A stretch of 34,708 nucleotides of DNA. Source: Chloroflexota bacterium (GTDB lineage: Bacteria; Chloroflexota; UBA6077; SHYK01). Below the pieces are notes generated by a model. It saw only the letters and a program-made list of their open reading frames with translations. It made no database searches and had not been told where the DNA came from. Location: the NCBI GenBank assembly GCA_009377635.1, contig WHTR01000027.1:1-34708 (forward strand). Reading direction: 5' to 3'. The position numbers and the translations under genes were made by a program. Positions 1 through 7,902 of this stretch are shown here, piece after piece (the stretch's first letter is position 1; each line of letters starts with the position of its first letter).

Positions 1-111
1 TTTGACTTCGCCAGGCTGCTTGCGTTGGAGGCACTCGGGGAGTTGGGCGCTACGCTGGATCGGCGTCTCGCAAAATGGGGGACGCGCGGCTCACACGCCT
101 GCGGACGTTGA
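1..111 (+). CDS. possible 3' end of an unidentified CDS
   Basis: A reading frame open from the window edge runs 36 codons to a TGA at 109-111. The predicted tail begins FDFARLLALEALGELG and looks like an amphipathic helix, plausible for a protein C-terminus. The frame is short and in GC-rich DNA, where open frames arise by chance, and no family is recognised. It would converge on the minus-strand gene that ends at 183. The 70 bases between them show nothing recognisable. Confidence 0.2.
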   Translation, partial: FDFARLLALEALGELGATLDRRLAKWGTRGSHACGR

Positions 112-182
112 CCCAACGCGCTGTGCAGCGGTGTGGGGCGCGCGCTGCCGACTCGAATTGGCTATCGAGGTCTAACCTAGGC

Positions 183-1019
183 TTACGACATTGGGCGAGT
201 TCGAGCAGCAGCCGCATCCAGCGGAAACAGGTCCGGAATGATCTGCCGAGCGAGCGCGGCCAAGGGTAGCGAGAGGTCCAGATCCCGGCCGAGGGCGAGG
301 GCCGTATCGAGGATCTCCGGAATGCCGCCGGGGCTGGTGCGCTTGGACCACACGTCGAGCCACCGATCGGCCACATGGCTCTGACCGGCGCTGACGCGTA
401 CCAACTCTTGGAAGGTCTGCAGGTCTATCCCGGCGTGCTCGACCACTCGGAAGGCCTCGGAGGCGGACACGATGGTGACGAATGTCAGAATCTCTTGGGC
501 CATTTTGACGGCTGCGCCGGCCCCGACGCCACCCACGTGGAAGACGTGACTGCCCGATGCCGAGAGCAGTGGTCTGCAACGCTCGAGCGTACTGGCCTCA
601 CCGCCCACCATGAAGCAAAGAGTGCGACTGCGGACGCCCTGTTCGCCGCCGCTCATCTGGGCGTCGAGGATCTCCACGCCGGCGCTCCGGGCCTGTTCCG
701 CGATCTGCTGGATGTTCGATGGCTGAATCGTGCTGTGGATCACGACCACCAAGCCGGGTGCTGCCGCCTCCACGATCCCATCTGGTCCGAGCACGGCGAC
801 CTCGATCTGAGCCGAAGGGGCGATCGCAATCTCTATGATGTCTGAGGACGTAGCAACCTCCCGAGGGGACTGGGCGCCTTGCGCCCCGAGTTGCTCGAGC
901 TCACGCATCGCCTCGGGGCGTGCGTCATAGACCGTGAGTGGGAACCCGTCGTGAATCAAGTTGGTGGCCAGGGCTCGCCCCATCGTTCCCAGCCCAATAA
1001 ACCCGATGCGATCCGCCAT
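183..1019 (-). CDS. NAD(P)-dependent 3-hydroxyisobutyrate dehydrogenase-like oxidoreductase
   Basis: Predicted 278-aa cytoplasmic beta-hydroxyacid dehydrogenase. The N-terminus has the family Rossmann signature (IGFIGLGTMGRALATNL), followed by the substrate-site motif around DAQMSGGEQG and the NAD-binding/helical part with the catalytic lysine region GAGAAVKMAQE. Length is normal for the family (about 290). An ATG 12 codons upstream is possible, but 1019 is preferred because GGGAGG lies just upstream and the Rossmann strand starts immediately. It is the last gene of a minus-strand cluster behind a Rieske oxygenase, so it may oxidise a hydroxy-acid intermediate or reduce a semialdehyde. The substrate is not predictable, and glyoxylate/succinic-semialdehyde reductase or a tartronate-type enzyme is equally possible. 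Confidence 0.85.
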   Translation of the reverse strand: MADRIGFIGLGTMGRALATNLIHDGFPLTVYDARPEAMRELEQLGAQGAQSPREVATSSDIIEIAIAPSAQIEVAVLGPDGIVEAAAPGLVVVIHSTIQPSNIQQIAEQARSAGVEILDAQMSGGEQGVRSRTLCFMVGGEASTLERCRPLLSASGSHVFHVGGVGAGAAVKMAQEILTFVTIVSASEAFRVVEHAGIDLQTFQELVRVSAGQSHVADRWLDVWSKRTSPGGIPEILDTALALGRDLDLSLPLAALARQIIPDLFPLDAAAARTRPMS

Positions 1020-1166
1020 GCTCCGCCCTCCCACAAGAATTTGCGAGCGCGGCATCTTGCGCGGTGGCTGCCTTGCAACGCCGTGGCATTGGGGCCGGCG
1101 CTGGTTTCGTAATCAGGTCCCCGACGGCCGGGTAGCATGCCGAGACCGAGGGGGTGGCGCACGCGG

Positions 1167-1412
1167 CTAACCCACCCAGTTCCTCGGTCGAAGCTCGCCA
1201 CCCAATCTGGTGGTCGTGTTCTCCCCGGTCACGAGGCCGGCGACGATGTCCCAGGATACCCGGGCCTCTGTGCCGACCAGGTCGGGATCGAAGGGCGACT
1301 CCAGGTAGCGCACGCGAATGGTCTCGCCGTCTGGGCTGGACTCTAGCACCTCGCCTACACTCAGGTCCTCGAGCTCGATATGGGCTCCTGCTTCCAGTCC
1401 GCTCAGGTCCAT
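1167..1412 (-). CDS. 81-aa hypothetical protein abutting the Rieske oxygenase gene
   Basis: The ATG starts at the base after the TAA of the upstream Rieske gene (stop 1413-1415, start 1410-1412). This arrangement suggests termination-reinitiation and a linked function. The product begins MDLSGLEAGAHIELEDLSVG. It is acidic, with alternating hydrophobic residues suggesting a small beta-rich fold, and has no signal peptide, membrane segment or cysteine pair. I do not recognise the family. The predicted pattern resembles a small SH3-like or PilZ-like barrel, but that is only an impression. A role as accessory factor for the oxygenase is inferred from position alone. The gap to the dehydrogenase gene downstream is 147 bp. 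Confidence 0.6.
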   Translation of the reverse strand: MDLSGLEAGAHIELEDLSVGEVLESSPDGETIRVRYLESPFDPDLVGTEARVSWDIVAGLVTGENTTTRLGGELRPRNWVG

Positions 1413-2729
1413 TTAGGGACCGCCCGCTACATGGTTCTGGCGGCTCAGCTCCAGGATCACGTCCAGGTCCGGGCAGTACCGGTCCGCGTCGTCGATATAG
1501 TAGCCCTCGTGGTAGAGCTGGCGATAGCTCCCGTCAGACAGTCCTTTTCCTGCCTTCTTGCGCGTGCTCTCTGGCATCGTGAGATAGACGTTCTTCTCGG
1601 GATCGCGGAAGACGTTCATCGGATCGCCTCCCTCGGCCAGGATGTCGAGCTGCTCCATGAGCAGGCGACGATACATGATGATGCCGGTGTCGGTCTGGCC
1701 GAGTTTCTCCTTAGTCCGATCGGTAATATCGCCCTGCGCCCACCAGCCGATCATGTCCTGGGCGAGCACGTAGTCGAGGATCGGCTTACCATTCTCGTCG
1801 AACAGTGGGTGATCAGCGTAGCCGATGCGATCCTGCTTCGGCACCTCGACGTTCGGATGGGGAACGTAGGCATAGTACGAAAGGTGCAAGGTGTGGGTGT
1901 CGTCCATCGGCACGCCGATCTGCCAGGTCTGGCGGAACCCTCCGCCGGCGTGGCCGATGGCGTAGGGGAAGACCATGGGGGGTCGCTGGTCGACCCGTCC
2001 AGTGTCCATGACCACGTGCTTGTCGATGCCGTACTCGTAGCGCTCGAAGAGGAGCTGCTCGGCGTGGGGGCGATTGGCGCGCTGCACGGCAGTGCGGGTT
2101 TGCCAGTCCAGGCCCTGCAGATGGCTGAGGGCGTCCCCTTTCCTCCCGCCGCGCTCGAGGATGTACTGGAAGAAGTTGCCGTGCAGGTAGATGCCGTGCA
2201 TGGTATCCAGGCGGTTCTCCATGCACTGGAGCCAATTGCAGTCGAGCACGGTGCCCAGGATCTGGCGATACGCCCCGCCCATGACGAAGATGTCCCACCG
2301 CGGGAGCAGCGGCAGAGGATCCGGACCCAGGTAGGCCCAGACCAAACCGCCCATCTCTTGCACGGGGTAGCCGTCGATCTTCACCTTCCGAGCGAGCCTG
2401 CTGCCCGCACCTTCGAGCGGCGTCTCGACGCACTGGCCCGTCGCGTCGTACATCCATCCGTGATAGGGGCAGCGCAGCCCTTCTGCCTCGGGGATGCCCC
2501 ACCTCAGGTGCATCGCTCGGTGGGCGCAACGATCACCGATCAGCCCGATCCGCCCCTGGCGATCGCGGAAGAGGACGAGCGACTCACCCAGCAGCTTCAT
2601 TGATCGCACCGGCTCGTCGTCGAGCTGGACGGTGGCCGCGACGGGGTGCCAGTACCGTCGCAGCAGCTCTCCCATCCGCGTCCCTGGGCCTACGCGCGTG
2701 AGCAGCTCATTCGCTTCGGGCTTCAGCAA
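1413..2729 (-). CDS. Rieske [2Fe-2S] aromatic oxygenase, phthalate 4,5-dioxygenase-like
   Basis: 438-aa oxygenase component of a Rieske non-heme iron system. The N-terminus (MLKPEANELLTRVGPGT) is typical of the phthalate-4,5-dioxygenase-like group. The Rieske ligands are C68, H70, C87 and H90 (CAHR..CPYHGW). The mononuclear iron motif is E171-N-x-x-D175-x-x-H178-x4-H183. The start is a TTG at 2729 with AGGAG six bases upstream. The family usually works as a homotrimer with a separate reductase, which is not seen here; the flavin reductase at 22268 is far away. Expected chemistry is mono- or dihydroxylation of an aromatic acid, or O-demethylation. It probably shares an mRNA with the BNR protein upstream (82-bp gap) and the abutting 81-aa gene. 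Confidence 0.92.
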   Translation of the reverse strand: MLKPEANELLTRVGPGTRMGELLRRYWHPVAATVQLDDEPVRSMKLLGESLVLFRDRQGRIGLIGDRCAHRAMHLRWGIPEAEGLRCPYHGWMYDATGQCVETPLEGAGSRLARKVKIDGYPVQEMGGLVWAYLGPDPLPLLPRWDIFVMGGAYRQILGTVLDCNWLQCMENRLDTMHGIYLHGNFFQYILERGGRKGDALSHLQGLDWQTRTAVQRANRPHAEQLLFERYEYGIDKHVVMDTGRVDQRPPMVFPYAIGHAGGGFRQTWQIGVPMDDTHTLHLSYYAYVPHPNVEVPKQDRIGYADHPLFDENGKPILDYVLAQDMIGWWAQGDITDRTKEKLGQTDTGIIMYRRLLMEQLDILAEGGDPMNVFRDPEKNVYLTMPESTRKKAGKGLSDGSYRQLYHEGYYIDDADRYCPDLDVILELSRQNHVAGGP

Positions 2730-2811
2730 TGGCTGCTCCTGAAGAAATCTCTATGGGACCGCTGCGAAGCGCAGGACACCCGGCGGATACAGCTATCAGG
2801 CGGTGAGACGA

Positions 2812-3897
2812 TCAGCGCGCAGCGGTAGCATACTCCGGATTGACGCCGCGGTAGTGGCCCGACTTCGAGACGGGCGCCAGACCCTGCGCGATGGTGGACC
2901 AGGTCTCGCCCTGGTCTTCGCTGAAGAACACTTCGCCATCGGTGGTGCCGGCGAACAGGGAGAACCCGCCCGGGTAGGCATTCATCGTCATCGCCTCTAT
3001 GTTTGCCCGGGTCGCTAGCGGCAATCCACCCTCGAGGTACTCCCAGGTGCGTCCCGCATCCCGACTTCTGGCGATGCGGGTATAGGCGCCCTCGTTCTGG
3101 CGCCAGGCGCTCGGCGGTGCGCTCGCGCCCGCTACGAACATGACTTCTGGTTGGGCAGGCCAGACCACCAGCGCATCCGGATAGGCGATTCGTCGCTCGG
3201 GAAGGGGCAGATTGTTCCAGGTGTTGCCCGTGTCCGGGCTTTGGAACACGCCCTTCCCGGTCGCCATGTACACGTTATTTGGGCGGGTGGAGATCGTCAG
3301 CATCCGATGAACGTCGTCGTCGAAGCCGCTCATCTCCTGCCAGGATTCACCCCCATCCGTGGTCCTGAATCCACCACCCTGCTCCACGCCTACGTAAAAA
3401 GTGCGTGCGTCACTCGGATTGAAGACGATGTTCTTCACGTGACTGACGTGCGGTGGCGCCGGGAAGGTCCACTTGTCCACGCTGGGCACGTCACGCAGCG
3501 TCGGTAACTCGCTCCAGCTCCGGCCGAGGTCGGTACTCACCCACAAGTGCGCCGGCTCGGTGCCCGCATAGATGCGCACCTCGTCGCCCAGGTGGACGTA
3601 GTTCAGGCCGTAGAGATTATCAGAAGTGATTCCCTCATCTCTTCGCTCCCAGCTCTGCCCGCCATCCGCGCTGGCCCAGAGACCGCCAACGTGCACGCCC
3701 GCGAAAATCGTTCCGGACCGAGGCTCCACGGCAATGCACGCGACGTGCTTGCCCTGAAGCGTACGGCCCTCCTCCCGCCACTCTGATTTAGACCGGCGAA
3801 GCGAGACGATGCCATTCGCAGTTCCCACCAGGACCTCGTGTGAGGGGGCAGACGTCTCGTAGAGGTTCGTGCCATTGGGGGAAATGCTAACCGTCAT
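2812..3897 (-). CDS. BNR/Asp-box repeat beta-propeller protein (sialidase/sortilin-like fold)
   Basis: 361-aa protein built from at least six Asp-box repeats of form S-x-D-x-G-x-[TS]-W: SADGGQSW, STDLGRSW, TTDGGESW, SPDTGNTW, SRDAGRTW and SEDQGETW. They are spread along the whole length, as in WD40/YVTN/BNR-like propellers. There is no signal peptide, catalytic sialidase Arg triad or membrane segment, so a cytoplasmic propeller is likely. The start is set at 3897 because AGAAAGG lies nine bases upstream; the ATG at 3906 would overlap that site. It heads the cluster running into the Rieske gene. Such propellers recur beside catabolic genes in environmental genomes, but the function is unknown. 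Confidence 0.8.
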   Translation of the reverse strand: MTVSISPNGTNLYETSAPSHEVLVGTANGIVSLRRSKSEWREEGRTLQGKHVACIAVEPRSGTIFAGVHVGGLWASADGGQSWERRDEGITSDNLYGLNYVHLGDEVRIYAGTEPAHLWVSTDLGRSWSELPTLRDVPSVDKWTFPAPPHVSHVKNIVFNPSDARTFYVGVEQGGGFRTTDGGESWQEMSGFDDDVHRMLTISTRPNNVYMATGKGVFQSPDTGNTWNNLPLPERRIAYPDALVVWPAQPEVMFVAGASAPPSAWRQNEGAYTRIARSRDAGRTWEYLEGGLPLATRANIEAMTMNAYPGGFSLFAGTTDGEVFFSEDQGETWSTIAQGLAPVSKSGHYRGVNPEYATAAR

Positions 3898-4327
3898 CGT
3901 GTGCATCCTTTCTGCGCGGGTGGAGAGCCCAATCCGATGGAACGCTTCGTATCGCCAGTGTATCTTCGACCCTCGCGGCTGGTCAAGTCGGTCACCGAGT
4001 GACCTCGCAGCGGGTCTGTCCCACTCGCGCTGGCCGGGCGCCTCGGCGCAGAGGCGGAGAAGCAGGTACGCGGCCAGGTCCTGGAGCTCGGGACGAGTGG
4101 GGTTACGCTCAGCCCCCCTGGGGCCTGAGGGGTGGGGGCACCGAATCCACTGCGCTATACTCGGGTTCAGACTCGATTTAACTTGAACGTAAACTGCGGT
4201 AGTGTTTGAGGACGGTCCTGATGGGGTAAGCGCCTCCTTTTTGTTCAGGCAGTGTTCGACTGCTAAACTTGGGTAGACATGGGATCTGGGCGATGCTGCG
4301 AACCAGCCCAGAAGGAGACAGAGCCAT
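3898..4327. other. intergenic region between divergent operons
   Basis: 430 bp separate the minus-strand BNR gene from the plus-strand toxin-antitoxin operon. Apart from the plus-strand promoter at 4241-4269, I see no supported gene. There is a GC-rich self-complementary stretch near 4118-4140 (CCCCCCTGGGGCCTGAGGGGTGGGGG), but no U-tract follows it, so I do not call a terminator. Confidence 0.5.
4241..4269 (+). promoter_or_regulatory. sigma70-type promoter of the Xre-RES operon
   Basis: TTGTTC (4241-4246) and TAAACT (4264-4269) are separated by exactly 17 bp. The -10 is preceded by TGC, an extended -10 feature. Transcription would begin near 4276, about 50 bp before the antitoxin ATG. AAGGAG lies about ten bases before that ATG. 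Autorepression by the antitoxin-toxin complex at such promoters is typical of the family; no operator was identified with confidence. Confidence 0.5.
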
Positions 4328-4693
4328 ATGAACGCGCTTTCGACGGCGCTCTTGGAACGAACTCCTCGCCAGGCACTCGATGCCTTGGAAGACGGAATGG
4401 GCTTCTCCGAGGACGAGCTCGCTCAGGCTCTCGGCACGAGCCGTCGCACGCTTCAGCGCTGGCGGGTAGGAACCGCCTATCCGCAGCAGGCGATGCGACA
4501 GCGCCTCGGAGCGCTGATCGATCTCATGCAGCAGGTCCAAGAGACCTTCGAAGGAGCCGAGGCGCCCCGCCGCTGGTTTCACAACCCGAGCCGTTACATG
4601 GGCGGAGTCACCCCCGCTGAGGCAATACGGGTCGGAAGACTGGACCGGGTAGAGGCTGACCTTGAAGCGTTGCGCTCCGGCGCCTTCCTGTAG
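4328..4693 (+). CDS. Xre/MbcA/ParS-family antitoxin (DUF2384) of a RES-Xre system
   Basis: 121-aa antitoxin. Residues about 25-50 form a Cro/C1-type helix-turn-helix (FSEDELAQALGTSRRTLQRW). The C-terminal half (about 60-121) is the toxin-binding DUF2384 domain, with the characteristic RRWFHNPSRYMGGVTPAEAIRVGR stretch and a hydrophobic C-terminal tail. In characterised RES-Xre pairs the antitoxin forms a heterohexamer that blocks the toxin's NAD site and represses the operon. It is followed after 12 bp by the RES gene. Both genes look intact, unlike much of this window. Confidence 0.92.
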   Translation: MNALSTALLERTPRQALDALEDGMGFSEDELAQALGTSRRTLQRWRVGTAYPQQAMRQRLGALIDLMQQVQETFEGAEAPRRWFHNPSRYMGGVTPAEAIRVGRLDRVEADLEALRSGAFL

Positions 4694-4705
4694 GCCGACG
4701 ACTGG

Positions 4706-5257
4706 GTGTCAGCTCCGTCCGGGTGGGACGCCGACGAGCAGTTCGCTCGTCAGCGCTTAGCTGCATGGAAAGGTCATGTCTGGCGCTTTCATTGGCGGAT
4801 GTACGCAGCCACCGACCACGGTGGCTCGCTGCGATTTTCCGCCAGGTACAACCGAGGAGCTGACCAGTTTCCACCCGAGCGGACGTGGCCGGCGCTCTAC
4901 GTCGCCCTCTCCCCCGAGATATGCCTGGGCGAAATCCTCCGCCGGCTCAGACCGGAGGACTTGGCGAACTTGAACGAGTACCGCCTCACCGAGCTTGAGA
5001 TCCGGTTGAACGCCACTCTCGACTGTCGAGATCCCGAGGCGATCGGGCTCAGCCTCGGCGATCTTGTAGATGACCGCGATTTCTCGGTCACGCAGCAGAT
5101 CGCAGCTGCGGCGATTGCCCGGGGAGCGGAGGGCGTCCTGGTGCATTCAGCCACGGGGCTCGGCGACAATCTCGTCATCTTTCCCAATCAGCTCTCGCCA
5201 ACATCCGTTCTCACCGTAATCAGCGGCCGGGACCCTCGGCTCTACGTTCCTCGATAA
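4706..5257 (+). CDS. RES-domain toxin (NAD-depleting)
   Basis: 183-aa RES-domain protein, predicted to degrade NAD+ when freed from its antitoxin. The family's Arg-Glu-Ser residues can be placed at the Arg in SLRFSARYN, the Glu in ALYVALSPEICLGEI, and the Ser in VLVHSATGLGDNLVIFP; the exact Arg is uncertain. It starts with GTG at 4706, 12 bp after the antitoxin stop. No good Shine-Dalgarno is visible, which fits translational coupling. Length matches the family (150-230). It could be an orphaned stabiliser of the surrounding accessory region. Confidence 0.88.
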   Translation: MSAPSGWDADEQFARQRLAAWKGHVWRFHWRMYAATDHGGSLRFSARYNRGADQFPPERTWPALYVALSPEICLGEILRRLRPEDLANLNEYRLTELEIRLNATLDCRDPEAIGLSLGDLVDDRDFSVTQQIAAAAIARGAEGVLVHSATGLGDNLVIFPNQLSPTSVLTVISGRDPRLYVPR

Positions 5258-5269
5258 GGCGACCTGTGA

Positions 5270-6175
5270 ATGGCCTTTAGTCAAGACATGCTCGAAACGA
5301 TGGTCGCCTGGTGTCGGGACAGCCTGGAGCTGGCTCAAGAGCGGCGAGAGGCGCGCACACGATTCTTTGGCGACGACGATCCGACGCCAATCAAGCACGG
5401 GCCGGGCGCCGAGGAAGTCAGCTCCCAGGAGCGACGATACCTCGGCTATTTCATGTTCCACTGGCGCCTCGCGTCGGGAGAGACGCCATCTGAGTTGTGC
5501 GCCAAGCGGCTATATCAAGGCAGCACGCAAGCAGAGGTTCTGGCCGCTGTCTTGGGCGCTCGTTTCGTTTTCGCGGTCGTCCAGAACGTCAGCGGCCGCG
5601 ACATCAGCCTTGCCGTCGAGGACGAGCAGTTCAGACTCCGGCATGCGCGCTGGGCGGCGACTCTTCGCCGGCACGATGCGGTGGCGGCGTACCTGGTTCC
5701 GGTTCGTCATGGACTGTCGCTGCTCGGGCCTGGCTGGGTGAATCTGCCATTCACGCTCGGCCCCGGCGCGCGATCCAACCTGAGCGAGATGCAAGTTGAC
5801 CCAATTGCCATCGAACGGATGCTGCAAGGCCGAAGCGCGGCTCCCGACGAGCCAGAAAGATCTGCGCCTCCGGTAGACCAGACGCTCGAGACAGCCGTTG
5901 CCCGAATGACCGCCTGGGCCACCGAGCACGGGCATCCCAACCTCGTGATGCCGATCACGGAGTGGGAAGCGCTGGTGCTGAAACACCTCACGAACCTGGA
6001 ATCGATTGCCTTTCACCGCGAGCTCTTCCCCCGTGCCCGGGATTTCTCGTCCGAAGAGGAGGTCCAAGAGCTTGTTGGGCTCGCCAGCAACATCTGGAAC
6101 AACACACCTCAGCCAGACCGAGGTGGACGAACGGCGAACCAGATGATCGGCCTAGCCGACGAGCCCAATCGGTAG
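5270..6175 (+). CDS. hypothetical protein downstream of the RES toxin
   Basis: 301-aa protein starting 12 bp after the toxin gene, so probably co-transcribed. It is soluble, without signal peptide or membrane segments. Two conserved-looking blocks are visible: a central one around residues 60-170 (YLGYFMFHWRLASG, then FVFAVVQNVSGRDISL, with LLGPGWVNLPFTLGPGARSNL) and a C-terminal tail around SNIWNNTPQPDRGG. That tail resembles sequences in proteins carrying SEC-C zinc motifs, but no SEC-C cysteines are present here. I do not recognise the function. It may be unrelated cargo rather than a third toxin-antitoxin component. Confidence 0.6.
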   Translation: MAFSQDMLETMVAWCRDSLELAQERREARTRFFGDDDPTPIKHGPGAEEVSSQERRYLGYFMFHWRLASGETPSELCAKRLYQGSTQAEVLAAVLGARFVFAVVQNVSGRDISLAVEDEQFRLRHARWAATLRRHDAVAAYLVPVRHGLSLLGPGWVNLPFTLGPGARSNLSEMQVDPIAIERMLQGRSAAPDEPERSAPPVDQTLETAVARMTAWATEHGHPNLVMPITEWEALVLKHLTNLESIAFHRELFPRARDFSSEEEVQELVGLASNIWNNTPQPDRGGRTANQMIGLADEPNR

Positions 6176-6382
6176 ATGGAAAGGGTCAACGTACGGCGCT
6201 CGGCGGCGACCACGGCCCAACTCCCGACTGGTCAGCGTGGGCCGGCGTGGGCGGGCCATAATTCTCTTCGCCTTGTTCAGCGATGCACCGCTCCCAGTCG
6301 GCTCCTTGCTCCCGGAACCCTGGCCCGCTCCAGTTCCGCTTACCACTACACCGTTCGATCAGCCGTGCCATGAGGAACTCAC

Positions 6383-6424
6383 ATGAAAAAACCTAGTGTC
6401 ACTCAGCTCAGGCGACCGCGATGA
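6383..6424 (+). CDS. possible 13-codon leader peptide
   Basis: GAGGA precedes an ATG by seven bases, and the frame MKKPSVTQLRRPR ends at a TGA. It lies upstream of the 13-bp-arm inverted repeat and the dioxygenase genes, a layout seen in leader-controlled operons. At this length chance occurrence is quite likely, and there is no run of a single regulatory amino acid. Confidence 0.2.
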   Translation: MKKPSVTQLRRPR

Positions 6425-6457
6425 CGGGTGAGAGCCACGTCGTCTATCATGAATCCA

Positions 6458-6498
6458 CTGATATGAAAATTGGGGCATGACCGACATTTCCATATCAG
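6458..6498 (+). promoter_or_regulatory. 13-bp-arm inverted repeat before the dioxygenase genes
   Basis: CTGATATGAAAAT (6458-6470) and ATTTCCATATCAG (6486-6498) are complementary at 12 of 13 positions around a 15-base spacer. The repeat ends nine bases before the ribosome binding site of the alpha-subunit gene. It could be an operator for a dimeric regulator or an mRNA hairpin. It lacks a U-tract, so it is not a typical terminator. Confidence 0.55.
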
Positions 6499-6519
6499 GG
6501 CCTGATGGAGGTGCTGGCA

Positions 6520-7902
6520 GTGGCTATTGACATGCATACATTGGTCGACCGAGCGCGCGGTCTCGTGAGTCGGCGGATCATGGCGGATGAGGAGATCTAC
6601 CGCCTGGAGCTGGAGCGGATCTTCAACCGCTGCTGGCTCTTCCTCGCGCACGAGAGCCAGCTCGCCAAACCCGGCCAGTTCGTCACCACCTGGATGGGCG
6701 ATGAGCCGGTGATCGTCACACGCGACAGCCACGGCCAGGTGCACGCCATGATCAACTCCTGCCGCCATCGGGGCAACAGCGTCTGTCGGGCGGAGGCGGG
6801 TCGGACCAGCTCCTTCATGTGCACCTACCATGGCTGGACCTACGGCTTGGATGGGCAGCTCGTAGGAGTGCCCGGCTATGAGGAGCGCTACCACGGGGAT
6901 TTGGACCGCCGCCAGTGGGGGCTGATTCCGGTCAGTCAGGTGGCCAGCTACAAAGGGCTCATCTTCGGCACCTTCGATCCCCAGGCGCCCCCCCTGGAGG
7001 AATATCTGGGCGATGCTCGCTGGGCCCTCGATTACATCCTCGACCAACGTTCAGGGGGCACGGAGGTTGTCGGTGGCGTGTTCAAATGGTTAATCAACAG
7101 CAACTGGAAGTTGAGTGCGGACAACGTGATGGGCGACAACTACCACGGCGCCATCACGCACCGTTCCGCGACGACCGTCGGACACCAAACCCTCTCCCGC
7201 ATCGAGCGCCGGAATAATGGCCGGGGCGACGATCTCCCGGCCGGCCCGGGGGTCCGACCTGGCTTCTCGGCGCCCCTGGGCTGGGGGCACGGGTTCATGT
7301 GCGACCTCCAGCCGCCGGGGGACCACAGCTTTATGGAGCATCCGGAGCCACTGCGCAGCTATTACCGGGAGACGCTGCCGGAGCTGGAACGCCGCCTTGG
7401 ACCCATGCGGGCACGCGTGAAGAAGATCAACCTGACGCTCTTCCCTCACGCGTCCTTCACGACGAGCTCCAATATGCTGCACGTCTGGCACCCGCGCGGG
7501 CCGACCCAAACCGAGGTCTGGCTCTACGTCATCGTGGACAAGGACGCGCCGGACGAGGTGAAGCAACTCCTGCGTCAGTCGGCGCAGCGCCACTTCTCCC
7601 CTTCTGGCATGTTCGAGCAGGACGATATGGACAATTGGGAGCTGAGTACGCAGGCGGCCGGGCGTACCATCTCGCGGAACTACCCACTGCATTACGGGAT
7701 GGGACTCGGCCACGAGGGGTGGGAGGACGACGGAGTCGTCTCTCGGCAGATCAACGCGATCAACGACGAGTCGAATCAGCGGGCCTTCTACTATGGGTGG
7801 GACGACTTCATCTCGAGCGGCAACTGGGACGCGCTACGCCGCAAGCGCGCGGCGTGGGAAAGCGGTCAGCCGGTCGCCGAGGGAGCCGCGCTCGGTGGTT
7901 GA
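6520..7902 (+). CDS. aromatic ring-hydroxylating dioxygenase, alpha (large) subunit
   Basis: 460-aa catalytic subunit. Rieske ligands are C81, H83, C101 and H104 (CRHRGN..CTYHGWTY). The non-heme iron site is D201-N202-x3-D206-x-x-H209-x4-H214 in SADNVMGDNYHGAITH. The bridging Asp (D206) that passes electrons between subunits is present. The GTG at 6520 is chosen as start because GGAGGT ends seven bases before it; the ATG at 6505 overlaps that site. It overlaps the beta-subunit gene by eight bases, consistent with an alpha3beta3 enzyme. It resembles the naphthalene/biphenyl/benzoate-type RHO superfamily. Ferredoxin and reductase partners are not in the window, and the substrate is unknown. Confidence 0.92.
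   Translation: MAIDMHTLVDRARGLVSRRIMADEEIYRLELERIFNRCWLFLAHESQLAKPGQFVTTWMGDEPVIVTRDSHGQVHAMINSCRHRGNSVCRAEAGRTSSFMCTYHGWTYGLDGQLVGVPGYEERYHGDLDRRQWGLIPVSQVASYKGLIFGTFDPQAPPLEEYLGDARWALDYILDQRSGGTEVVGGVFKWLINSNWKLSADNVMGDNYHGAITHRSATTVGHQTLSRIERRNNGRGDDLPAGPGVRPGFSAPLGWGHGFMCDLQPPGDHSFMEHPEPLRSYYRETLPELERRLGPMRARVKKINLTLFPHASFTTSSNMLHVWHPRGPTQTEVWLYVIVDKDAPDEVKQLLRQSAQRHFSPSGMFEQDDMDNWELSTQAAGRTISRNYPLHYGMGLGHEGWEDDGVVSRQINAINDESNQRAFYYGWDDFISSGNWDALRRKRAAWESGQPVAEGAALGG

Larger units (their letters stand above)
6176..6519. other. 344-bp region upstream of the dioxygenase operon
   Basis: It holds a strong inverted repeat (6458-6498) and a tiny possible leader ORF (6383-6424). GGAGGT at 6507-6512 serves the GTG start at 6520. 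No convincing -35/-10 pair was found by eye. The rest shows nothing recognisable. Confidence 0.5.

Noticed and set aside
1380-2603. A 407-codon plus-strand open frame
   Set aside because: Antisense to the Rieske oxygenase with all metal ligands. No recognisable protein features.
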